Assembly: GCA_022605405.1 (NCBI GenBank)
Contig: JABYQQ010000001.1
Coordinates: 3,906,001-3,970,000, forward strand
Source: Earliella scabrosa
Taxonomy: Eukaryota; Basidiomycota; Agaricomycetes; Polyporales; Polyporaceae
Reading direction: 5' to 3'
DNA: 64,000 nt
Shown: positions 47,506 to 63,388 of the stretch, one piece after another
Layout: each line of letters begins with the position of its first letter
Numbering within the stretch: the stretch's first letter is position 1
Made by a program: the position numbers and the translations under genes
The notes under the pieces: generated by a model
The model's database searches: none
What the model was told of the DNA's origin: nothing
Seen by the model: the letters and a program-made list of their open reading frames with translations, nothing else

Positions 47506-49361
47506 TCATGCCAAAGAGCCCTACACGCATTAATTAGATCAGGTGCAGTCAGCTCATACCATATCGCTCAACGACGAACCAAAAGCACTCACCATGGGGT
47601 CCCATGCGGGCAGCACCGTACACTCCCCACTCTCGAACACCTTGACGAGCTCCTTCGGCGCGAGCGCCTTCGGAATCACGACTTGGTACACAAACTGCTC
47701 GAACCACGCATCGCTCATCACAAAGTAGCCCTTGTTCCCCGCCGAATCACCCCACGAGTTCTCAACCTTGTAGCGTACCGGCTTCCCCGTAGCGTCGAGA
47801 TGTACGCCAGAGAATACCATCGCGTGCGTCATCGACGACTCGTTTGTCTGGAGTCGGTCCGCTTTTGTCAGCCCGAACCTGATGTCGAATGCCGTCTATA
47901 TGCGCCCAAGGGTCAGAAGGCCATATGTATATCAACGCAAGGTAGGGAGCCGACACGTACCTCATATTCGAATAGCGCAGTGTCCAAGATACCGCTCTCG
48001 CGGTCGGAGAACTGGCCGACATCGCACCCAAAGAAGACCGGCTGGCCGGCCTTGATCTGCTTCACGACTGCTTGCTTGAGGTCTTCGATCTCAGTGTTGA
48101 CGTCTGCAAGGCCTGATTAGTATACTGGAGGTGGGATCATGCGTTCACGGACACACACAGAGGACAGGCCGCGCTCCCCAGATGTTGCCGAGCTTGTCAA
48201 CTGTGTAAAGTTTTCCATACTCATGGCGAGGGTCGTGGATGAGCGAGAATGAGTCCGCAGGCTATGGGAGCACGAGCGGATATCAGAACGCAGGACCACG
48301 CAGAATAGTGAAAGCCATCACCGAGTACTTGTCGTATGCAAACGTCTTGTAGAACTGCTTCGGAGTGCCACTCCACGAGCTGAACTTGCCCTCCTTGTCG
48401 TAATATTCCCATGTGAACTGCTCGTCGGGCCTCGGCACCACTCCAAGCGTCGCGCTCAAGATGGTATACACCTCCCTCAGGAGCACCTCCTTCTTGGCGC
48501 GTAGCATCTGAATAATTGCATCCTCAGACCGGTTCGAGTTGGCGCGCAGGGAGGTGGCCAAATTGCGGAGGATCAGCGCGTGTTCCCGCAGTTTCGTCTT
48601 GAGGACGGTGTTGATTGGGGAAGAGAGCGACGAGTGCACGGACTCCGGGAACACGGGTTGAGGGATCACACCATACGTCTAGATATAGACAGTCAAACCA
48701 AACCAAAGGAGACGGATGAGAAGCTAACATACCTCAAGCAGATTGACGGCCATGTCCCACTGGCCGCCATCGCTGATGAGATCCTTCGCGAGGTATGACA
48801 CAAGGCGGTCGTCCACCGGCAAGTCTGCATTCTCGATCGAGAGCTCAAGGTAGTAGTTAGACTTGTTGAGCTTGTCCCAGAAAAACAGGTACGCCTACAC
48901 GATGAGCGGTCAGTACACGCGGGTCAGGTCATCAACTCAGATGTTGCGAAGCGCACCTGGGACAACTGGAAGTCCGACAGGTTCAGCCTCTTCATTATGT
49001 TGTATCGCAGAATGTTGGTCGTCGCGAACAGCCAACACCGCCCCGAGCACTTTTGGTTCGTGATTGGACCCGTCTTGAATCCAATCTCGGTGTTGAACAC
49101 ATGAATGTCCGCGATGCGCGCCTGGCGCGAGACGAGCAGCTCGCGAATGTTGGCATGGTTCAGGATCGCGCGCGAGAGCTGCAGCTTCGGCGACTGGGCG
49201 ACCGCCTCCTCCCAGTTGTCGACATGTTCGAGCGAGATGGTGCCATTGGTAGAGATCGGGTCCGAAGCGTCGAGCGCGACGACCAACTGGGAGGGCTCTT
49301 CTGCGATCTTCTCCGGCTCTGGATGACTTGGTTGAGCAGTCCGCGATGGCGATGGACCCAT
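47506..49361 (-). CDS. Bleomycin hydrolase (C1B cysteine aminopeptidase), tandem copy 2
   Basis: Seven exons (49361-48957, 48894-48733, 48678-48322, 48261-48159, 48103-47961, 47895-47593, 47520-47506) splice in phase to 495 residues. Exons 2-7 have exactly the lengths found in copy 1. Cys 109 (CSGRCWLFATTN), the His of MTHAMVFSGVH and the Asn of ENSWGD are all kept, and the C-terminus is again GSLA. Protein identity to copy 1 is high by eye, with changes such as KSNYYL for KANYYL. Introns differ in sequence, so the duplication is not very recent. Both copies look active. It lies upstream of copy 1 in transcription order. Confidence 0.92.
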
Positions 49362-55087
<5,726 letters not shown>

Positions 55088-56336
55088 ACAAATCGCTAGA
55101 CGCTCCTTTGCGATGCGAAATGGCCTTGTCTCGATGTCTCTCGTTGGTTCTCAAGTCTCTATAAGTATCTATGGTTCTTGTGGACGGGAAGTCGGGGTGT
55201 CTCGCTGTCGTACCACGTGACGGGCTGGTTCTACAAATCAGCCTATCAATGCCATAGGCTTCATCAATCTCTACAGTTGCGAGCGACGTTTGATTCAATG
55301 AATGAGTCTGGAAGATGTCGCCGCTGCAGACGACCCAGGAAAAGGAATCTAGTAATAGCGTAAACATCAGCCATCTCCTACTTCATGCAGTTGCCTGAAC
55401 ATACACTTCCGTAAATCGCCGAGCTAGTGGTGGGAATGTGACGAGGGACTATGGTGACAGTGGTCTGCTTGTCCATGATGGAAGAGGCGCAGGGTCATGA
55501 ATCAGTGAATACAGGCCGCCACTGCGACGAGAGATCTACTGACTTCTTGCCCGCTTGCGTCAGTGGGTGTGGCTATAGCCGTGTCTTGAGCGAACAAGCA
55601 GGTGCGACAGCCCCGCGCGTTCAGAGCCTAAATGCATACGTGAGTCTATCGCTCCACAGGGCTTAGACGAGACTCACGTCAGCGGGATGTGCATGCACAA
55701 TGGCGGTCGCTGCTGTCGAAGAGGGAGGGTGAGCCCGGCGAGAACGGACTGGGAAGGTTACACTAGTTGGCAGTAGACGGCGCGCGGACCTAAGACAACG
55801 ACACCAAGGATTGCGAGAGAGGGGGCCCGGAGGATAGTGATCATGTCGGAGTTGTAGCTGAGATGGCAGGGAACTGTTCAAGTTGCGAATGGGGTTGTCT
55901 ACTGTTGAGCTTCAAGACTGCACTCGTATTTGTACACCTTGTATCCGGCAGACCGAATGCACAATATGGCCGTGCACTAGGTTCACCATGGCGCAATTCC
56001 ATTGGGAGAAGCTGCTTGCCTCTCCCTACAGGCCAATTCGCGCCAGTTCTGGTCGAATTTGACTATAGGTGAAACATCTCAGCGAGCCTGAAACACACAT
56101 GTATAAAGCAACTTGGAGCGCGGCGAGACATACAGATGCATGGCGCACACCGGCGACGCCCGCCCCCGAACTTCAGTTCCATCAGCCAAGGGAGGACAAT
56201 TTCGGCAAACCAAGTGGGGACATTGAATACGTTGATTATCGAGACCCGTACCACTGGCGATGCGCCCGTACTGATCACAGAATATGTTGGGTCAGGAGGA
56301 GTGCGTGAGTCGGGGGAGACAACACAAACACCTTGA
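55088..56336. other. Intergenic region
   Basis: About 1.2 kb between the peroxidase and the converging DUF6533 gene. Short unassigned open frames only. No repeat ends or RNA genes were recognised. Confidence 0.45.
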
Positions 56337-58900
56337 TCAGGGCCTCACTGCGTCGAAATCGCCATCAACCTGCTCAAATTCCAATTCGTCACCCTCAAAT
56401 TCCAGTTCGTCACCGTCACCAGGCATTGTAGTGCTCTCGTCAGTAACAGACGAGCCCAGGGAGCCGATCATCCGTTGGAAAAGGATCGAGTTGCTCCCTT
56501 CATTTTGAATGGTGATCTCGTCAAGGGTCGACGTATAGTCCCGGTTCCGAGAGTCGACATGCTGCGAATTGAGCATGAAACGCGACATGAGTATCGCTGT
56601 CACCCTGGGATGTGGTGATGTTAGCTCTGAATCTCAAGCTCCTCGGAAAGGTTCCCGTATCGGGGTGCTCACGGCTCTGTGAAAAGAATCATGTTGCTCG
56701 ACTTTCCAAGTGTAAGCGAGGCAGCCTGCATGGATTGTGTTGTTAGATCTCCAAAGATGCGCGCAATGTTCAGCACTGGAAACTTACCGAGAGTGCACTC
56801 AAAAGGAGATGAAGTATGTTCAATATCAGCAAACATCTATACGAGACATCAGTCGATATCGTGACAGTATGACAGCACAAAGTATGGCCTTACATGAAGT
56901 AGATAGTGCCTACACATGACGATAGTCAGTAGTATACGAAACTCACCATGACAACTTCACTGACCGTCTCGCCATAAAATATACGCGAGGGTCTGCCTCT
57001 GCTTCAATGCTCCTCGTTGATTGAGCGTAGTCCATGTCACCGAGATGACAAGTAGATCTGCAACAACGAGGGACGTTCGCGACGCGGCAATGACTGCAGG
57101 CAGTCAAACAAGATACACGCTCAGGTGAGCCGCGGGTCGGTTCCGGTATCTGGGAATTCGGGGTCGTCAGATAATTTCCGACCGGCGCTTCCATACTGGA
57201 GCGTTGTGCCCCAGACATCGAACAGATATCGGGCAAGCAAAACTGGATAATGTCAGGTGGTATCAATCATCGGTCATCTCTTTTGCTGCTCTTACCGGCG
57301 GGATCGAGCATCGGTCCCCACCGTTTTACAGTTCATCATCCGCCCGCTCGTTTGCCTTCAAACTGCATACATATACGGACCTTCTCTACCTCAAGCCAGG
57401 AAAATTGTCTATAGGACCATTTGGTGCCTCATTGCAGGAGGACTATCCTTCATTTCTACCTTGCTAGTTGCCCGCATCCTGTTGGGCGCTAGACTGTTCG
57501 GGCCGCCGCCTTACTGTTTTTGGTATCCCGCCGTTCCTGCTGGTAACGCCGCCTCTCGCAGTTTGCGTCAATCGCAGCCATGCAACGACGAAACAGCAAT
57601 TTATATGCAGTGTGAGGGTATGATAGACCTCTCTACCTTAAAGCCTTGAGTGCCGAAAGCATGCCCGAGATTGCTCTGTAAAACTTGCGGGACAGGAATG
57701 CGATATTTACGCGGACCGGGGCGCCAAATCACCCGGACAAGAGGGCGGATCAACGGAGACGAAAGCATTATTCAAGTCCTTACTATGGACTTATATTCCT
57801 GCGGACGGAATCGCAATATGGGATGACCAGTGATTAATGCCACCTGACAACATTCGGCCTTGCATCGGGCAAACCGATATTGGAGCGAGGTCTAAGCGCC
57901 GGGTGCAAAATATCTGTTCGATACCCAGCGCCGCCCCGGCAGATAACTTCCGACCAAATACCCAGGGCACCCGGTGCACACCTGGGCGTGTAAGTGACGA
58001 GGCAGCATACACGTACTATACCAACTTACGTCTGCAAACTATCAATCGGAGCACTGTGTATATCATGGCCAATTCTCGCACGAACCCTATGGTTTTTTGG
58101 GTACTCACAGAGTCGGAAAGTGTAGCAAAACATCCCAGGGGTGGCGTGACCATGCTTCTGGTTAGGAAGCCGTAGTTCACCTGAGATGAGTTGTTCTTAG
58201 TCTAGACACGCTTGACGCGAGGTGTCCGCCTTGTACGTACAATATTGACGCCAATTGGCACAACTGAGAGAGCAAAAACCAGACATGATACATAGGTGTT
58301 GGTGCTCATCGCGTATGTGCGTAGTGCAGAGAAGCCTGTCCCACTGCATCAGGCGCGGTACCACCGTGCAAAAGCCACACTCACCTGCCCATGGCACATA
58401 TTGCAGAAGTTCAAATACCTCGTTCGCCTTGATATATGCCCCGCAGCTGCATGCCATGCAAAAGGTCGGTGAACTGTATCGCGGGAGTGGAGCTGATCGT
58501 ACCTCTGGGGCGTACTTGAATGTCAGGGCAACTCGCTTTATTGATATGTGACTCACCGCAGGCGTCAGGAACGCGAAGCCGATGTCGTTGAGGATGTAAG
58601 CTATGAGAGAACTATATCTGTTCGTGAAGAACAAGACGGAAGCACCCGTCCATTTTCGTCTCCAGAACAAGTCCACCTCATCAAGGCATGTGCTGAAATA
58701 TTCGATGAGCAACAGCGCTGTGCGTAGTGATCAGAGCAGTAGAACGAGGGCTGTCAGTTGAGGAAGTACCTACCGAGCGCCGCAGTGCCACAGTAGTTCG
58801 TGGTCGTGCTGAGCAGTGCAGTCTCCAGATAAGTAGTAGCGCCATCTAGAACCGTGACTGGACACGCACAGACCGCTGAATGTTTCCACAAGCGAGACAT
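56337..58900 (-). CDS. DUF6533-type multi-span membrane protein with a transposon in one intron
   Basis: The frame starts MSRLWKH at 58900 and passes through TTNYCGTAALALLLIEYF, DEVDLFWRRKWTGASVLFF, FELLQYVPWAGFSALRTYAM, SVVPIGVNI, then SRTSLVVADLLVISVTW, YILWRDG, LLILNILHLLLSALS, ILFTEP and TAILMSRFMLN. It ends with an acidic tail with two ELEFE units. Well-supported exons include 58900-58774, 58717-58557 (or onward), up to 58385, 58335-58241, 58180 to about 58030, 57093 onward and the last one down to 56337. The 58335-58241 exon is 95 nt, as in the family member at 38474-38568. The splice between 58557 and 58500 is uncertain. The 936 nt intron 58029-57094 contains an 875 bp element, yet the flanking exons still join in phase. 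The gene looks functional. Confidence 0.72.
57116..57990. mobile_element. 875 bp TIR DNA transposon (TA target duplication), non-autonomous
   Basis: The left end reads CACGCTCAGGTGAGC and the right end, reversed, CACGCCCAGGTGTGC. Both are flanked by TA (57114-57115 and 57991-57992). The TA duplication suggests a Tc1/mariner-like origin. An inner inverted pair TGTCAGGTGG (57251) and CCACCTGACA (57841) bounds a ~590 bp central part with no recognisable transposase. Its ends match the 240 bp element at 62761-63000. It sits inside an intron of the DUF6533 gene. Confidence 0.75.
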
Positions 58901-59687
58901 ACTGGGCTAGGTCTGACATGATGACCACTCGAGTACGTATTGAAGCTCACGGTGGTTCACTGGTGAGGATTGATCGGATGCTTTATATGAGGAACCGCAG
59001 ATGTCGCCTGCCCTGAACGATCGGTGCCGTCTTCCTAGAATATCCGTACGGCAACGGACCGCTTGTGAGCTTTGGGCCCGCGAGCCTGACCAAGAATTTG
59101 CACGGGATGCGAGTCTTCCAATGGGATCTAAAGATAGCACGGAGCGCGCTATTGAATGTCAGCAGCGACGTATGCTTCGGGATCATCCAAGGACCTCGAA
59201 AATCTCGTTGAGCACCGGGAGGTCGATCGGTGTCACATCGTCGTGCGTCCTGATGTCCAGAGAACGATATTAGCGCACGCACACCACTGCCGCGGTCCCA
59301 GACGGACACGGACCTTCGGGTTCAAAGGGTAAAAGCAAGTACGCACCGATACGTGGCGCAATGCTTCCGTTTCCACCGTATCCATCGCTCACGCGTGTCA
59401 GCGTACCGAACTTGTGAGCCGGCGCCCCGCGAGCCACGCAATAAGTACGCGATCCTCGACACCACAGCACGCATGGCGCACCGAGGATCCAAGCGATGGC
59501 GCAAGACAGACTGCATACTATACACGTACAAGATCTGGCAAATACACTAGGTTCAGCGAGCACTAGATAAGTCCTAAAGTGAGTCAACGAGTGGTGGGGG
59601 GAAGAGTGTTGAGCGACGGCCACTCAACCAGAGCAAGAAAGCACATACACCTAAACCTCAACCTTCATCTCCTTCTCCTTCTCCGCG
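58901..59687. other. Intergenic region
   Basis: It holds the DUF6533 promoter and the 3' flank of the RING gene, both on the minus strand. No gene or repeat was recognised. Confidence 0.45.
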
Positions 59688-62285
59688 TCAGCTCCGCCGC
59701 CGCCGCTTGCCCTTCTTCGACGGCTGCGGGATCTCCACTGGGCGTTGGCAGATCGGGCATCGACCGGACACGTCCGTCAGCCACGGGTCGAGACACGTTT
59801 TCTGTACAACACGACCCAAACCAGTCAGCAAAACCGAGCTCAGGTGCTGGAAAAAAGAGAGGGAGAAGAGAACACTCACGTGGAAGACATGTCCGCACGA
59901 CAGCAGCCGCAGCGGCTGCGCGCCCTCGCCCGCGTCGTTCAACTTCAGCGCGTCCCGCTCCTCCTCCGTAACCTCTTCCACCTGTATCTCCGCCGTCCTC
60001 TCCGTCCCTGCTGTCCCCTCCACGCGCTCCGCCTCCCGTTCCGGCACTGGCGCGCCGTCCTCGCCCTCTCCATCCGACTTCGCATTTGCATTCGCGTCCT
60101 CCTCCTTGACCTTAGGAGCGCCTCTCGCCCTCCTCCCGCGCGCCCGCCGCGGCTCCTCAAAGTCCATCAAGCAGATCGCGCACACCGCGCGGTTCCCCTC
60201 GAGCCGCACGAACGGGTACTCGCCCTTCTCCCACATCTCGTCCCACGGCACCTCCACCTCCTCCTCCCCGCTCTCCTCTCCCTCGTCCCCATCCCTCTCC
60301 CTCTCCCGATCCTTGTCCTTGTCCTTGTCCCCGCTCGAACCCTGGCCCTTGTCCTTCCCGCCTTTCGCTTTCTTGGCCCCCGCCTTCTTGCGCCGGAAGA
60401 ACGCGAAGCGGCGCTTCGGGACCGCGGACGGCGCGGGGCTCTTGGGCGACGTGGGCGGGTACGAGTGCGCGGCGGGCGGCACGGCGATCGGCCCTGCGCC
60501 TTCGGCATCGGCGTCGGTATCGGGTGGCGGGGGAATGTAGAGCACGAGCGGAATCTGGTCGACGACGGACTTTGGGAGCTTGCCGACGTCGGGCTTGATG
60601 TAGTGCGGGTTCTGCAGCGGGTGGCGGCCGAGGCAGAGGAGGAGGATGTTGTAGATGAGCTGCGGGGGCGAGGGCGTGAGCGCTCAGCGATCAGTTGTTC
60701 GGTCGGTGCGATGGAGATGCCGAGGGGAGCAAACGCGATACTCACGAAGAGGACGGGGCCGAGGATGAAGACGAGCAGGCCGAGGAGGAAGATTTCGAGG
60801 ATCATGAGATAGAGCGTGCAGAGGATGCCGAACGTCAGCCACCAGAGGTGGGGCGCGGCGAAGCGGCAGCTGTGGACCGTTGTGTACTCGAGCACATGTG
60901 CGGTGAGGAACCACGTCAGCGTCAGGAATGACGTGAAGATGGACACCCTGGTAGGTACTATGTCAGCGAATGCTCGAGAGGTAGAGGCGTATGTACAAGC
61001 GCACCTGGCATGGAGGCGTGTCTGAGGCGGGAGCTGATGCCTGTTATCTGAACGCGATTGACGACGAGCGGTGTTGTTCCTCGAAGCAGGGGGCGGAGCG
61101 AACTGAGTTTGTCCGTTGAGGCCGCGCTGTGTCCCTAGTTCAGCGTCGGCTTGCTCTGGACGAGCTTGCTGGCGTCTGGCCCTGCCCGACGGTAAGTGTC
61201 TACTCGACCCACAGTATCATGCACGTACATAGCTCCGATGCGTTCCCGCTTCCAATTCCACATGGACAGCGACGCACTCAGCATGACCTTCAGCAACCAC
61301 AGGGCATTCCAGACTCCTAACGGCCTGTCACATGCGTCCCACTCGCTCACACCAGGCGTGGTAGGACTTTCATGGCTTCCTGAATATGCCAGCAATGTGA
61401 TCACGATAACGAACTGAGCACACCGACGTTAGTTCGTTGTACAGCTCGGACGGTGGGACGTTATGTTGTAAGTCAACTGCGCTCAACTTCGCAGGCCTAG
61501 GGCAGTGCTGTCATGATGGCACCCGTGGTTCTCAAGGCACACATGAAGAATCCGAACGGATGCACCGCATATAGGCTGATCCGCATGACACCAACTCTTC
61601 ATTGGATAGTGGAATGGTCTCTCCCGACATGGCAGGTGTATTTCGTTTGCATAGAATACATCCACGCTCATGCAGATACGACATATTCAACGTGGCCGAA
61701 AGCTGCACGCGACTCACCTAGATGATGCGGACAGAGCACAGGTACCCATCGCAAACGAAGATGCAACATAACGTCCCACACGTCCTGACCCCGAGCAACA
61801 GGCTGAGAACATACCTGAGCGAACCACCAAATCATGCTGAACACGAACGACAGGAGCGCACGGCGCGCTCTCGCATCCTGGCCGATGTAACCCAACACCT
61901 CGAGAGTTGTGTTCATGAGCCCTGCTGTAGGCTGCCTCTGCTCCTGGTCCTCATTCGTCCTCGGTGTCGTATGACCTTCTCGCCTGTCGTCGAACAGGGG
62001 CACGTCCCAGTCAAGGTGAGGGTTATTCACGCCTGGTACGTGCAGAGCTTGTGCGGGCAGATTCAGTGGAGGCAAGGGTGGCGCATTTCGTGCTGCCGCA
62101 ATCCGTGTCGGGGAGCTCGGGATGCCTGGAAATCCGAGGCCTTCTGGAGGAAGCTGCAAGGCAGGCAGCTCCGGGACGGACGCGGTCGAGCGGTGTGATG
62201 GACGAGCGCGCGATGATGGGGACTCGGATGCCGGGCTGAGCGCGCCCGCGGACCGTGCTCGATGGTGGGTACGCGAGGACTGCAT
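59688..62285 (-). CDS. Multi-span membrane RING-H2 protein (probable E3 ubiquitin ligase)
   Basis: Seven exons splice in phase: frame from upstream of 62285 to 61815, then 61413-61229, 61199-61005, 60947-60746, 60659-59880, 59801-59688. Hydrophobic spans appear in SFVFSMIWWFAQ-FVIVITLLAY, SFLTLTWFLTAHVLEY, WLTFGILCTLYLMI and LLGLLVFILGPVLF. A Ser/Pro-rich N-terminus and a Lys/Asp/Arg-rich linker flank them. The C-terminal RING has CAIC, then about 91 charged residues, then CGHVFHKTC and CPIC. Membrane RING-H2 proteins usually ubiquitinate ER or endosomal proteins. The intron 61814-61414 is 401 nt, far longer than its neighbours. The 5' end is open: the frame stays open upstream to 62552 without an ATG, and the Met at 62285 is only the first in-frame one. 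A transposon lies just upstream. Confidence 0.8.
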
Positions 62286-62552
62286 GAGTCCGAGGACGTC
62301 GGTCGAGGCACAGGAAGTGGATGTTGAGGCGTAGCTGAGCCTCGAAGATGGTCGGGCTGCGGTGGGAGGCGAGCTGAGCTGGGCGAGAGGGTGCGTGGGT
62401 GAAGGTTCAATCAGATAGCGTTGGGGAAGGCTGGAGGAGAGTGACGCACCGTTTGAGTCAGTGCTAGTGCGCTCTGGTCCCGAGACTCGCTGCCTGGCAG
62501 AACATGCGGCCGTGGGTGCAAGGGAAGAGCAAGTGCTGCATGCAGCCCCTTA

Positions 62553-63388
62553 GGCTCTGTCCAGCAGCGACGAAATGACATTTCGTCGTGCTCCCGATCC
62601 AATCGATCAGCGCTTCACTGAGGTGCGTGACTCGGGCATTGTTGCCGGAGCTTCCGGAGTGACAGTGAGACGCCCGTACTTACACGACTGCGCAACATCC
62701 TTTCCAACCATAACCTACTAGAAACTGCTCGATAAGATCCGCTCTAGAGTCTACTTACTACACGCTCAGGTGAGCGCCGGGAGCATGGGATATCTGGTCG
62801 GAAGTTATCTGTAGGAGGGTTCTGACCGGCGCTTCAATACTGGAGGGTCTTGGGCGAGACATCGAACAGATGTCAGTGGACAAACCAATATGGGCCAGAT
62901 GACTAGGCGCCAGCCGCCAGATACCGTCCGATACCCAGCGCCGCCCCGACAGATAACTTCCGACCAAATATCTAGGACGCCCGGTGCACACCTGGGCGTG
63001 TAGACAAGCCTGATTGTTTTGAATTAAAAGTAATCTGAAGTCTTTTTTGGCAGGTATAACTTGAAGCTTATCCGAGTGCGTTCTAGTGCCAGTGACTCGG
63101 AAAGCCTCCGATGAGAACAGTGTAAGTATTTGACGTTGCAGTGCCTGCCATACTCACTGCAAGGTGCACTTCTAACTATTGGATGTGAAATTTTCCCGCA
63201 TGAACGGACGTCTGGAAGGCTACTAAGTACTAATCAACTCTTCCTCAGCCGTTGCGGATGGCGCTGTATGTAGACGCCAGCGCTGTCACAGATCATCACG
63301 CACGTAGGCAATCAGTCACTCATCAGTCACAAGTCCGTGCTTCTCGGACCCACGACGAAAGGTCATTTCGTCGCTGCTGGACAGAGCC
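62553..63388. mobile_element. 836 bp TIR element with TTA target duplication (PIF/Harbinger-like, non-autonomous)
   Basis: The left end starts GGCTCTGTCCAGCAGCG and the right end is its inverse, CGCTGCTGGACAGAGCC. Each is followed inward by a near-palindrome (CGACGAAA...TTTCGTCG). The ends are flanked by TTA at 62550-62552 and 63389-63391. TTA/TAA duplications with GG-starting ends are typical of PIF/Harbinger elements. No transposase is visible. The 240 bp MITE at 62761-63000 is nested inside. Confidence 0.7.
62761..63000. mobile_element. 240 bp MITE related to the 57.1 kb element
   Basis: Ends CACGCTCAGGTG and CACCTGGGCGTG are flanked by TA (62759-62760, 63001-63002). The inverted repeats extend about 50 bp inward and include TGGTCGGAAGTTATCTGT on the left and its inverse on the right. 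The centre matches both arms of the 875 bp element but lacks its ~590 bp middle. It is nested in the 836 bp TTA-flanked element. Confidence 0.8.

Noticed and set aside
57257..57649. 130-codon open frame inside the 875 bp element, considered as a transposase
   Set aside because: No DDE motif or DNA-binding domain, and it is short and hydrophobic. The element is better called non-autonomous.
59745..60812. 355-codon + strand open frame
   Set aside because: It lies antisense to the RING gene exons, is an Arg/Leu-rich shadow of GC-rich coding DNA, and has no domain.
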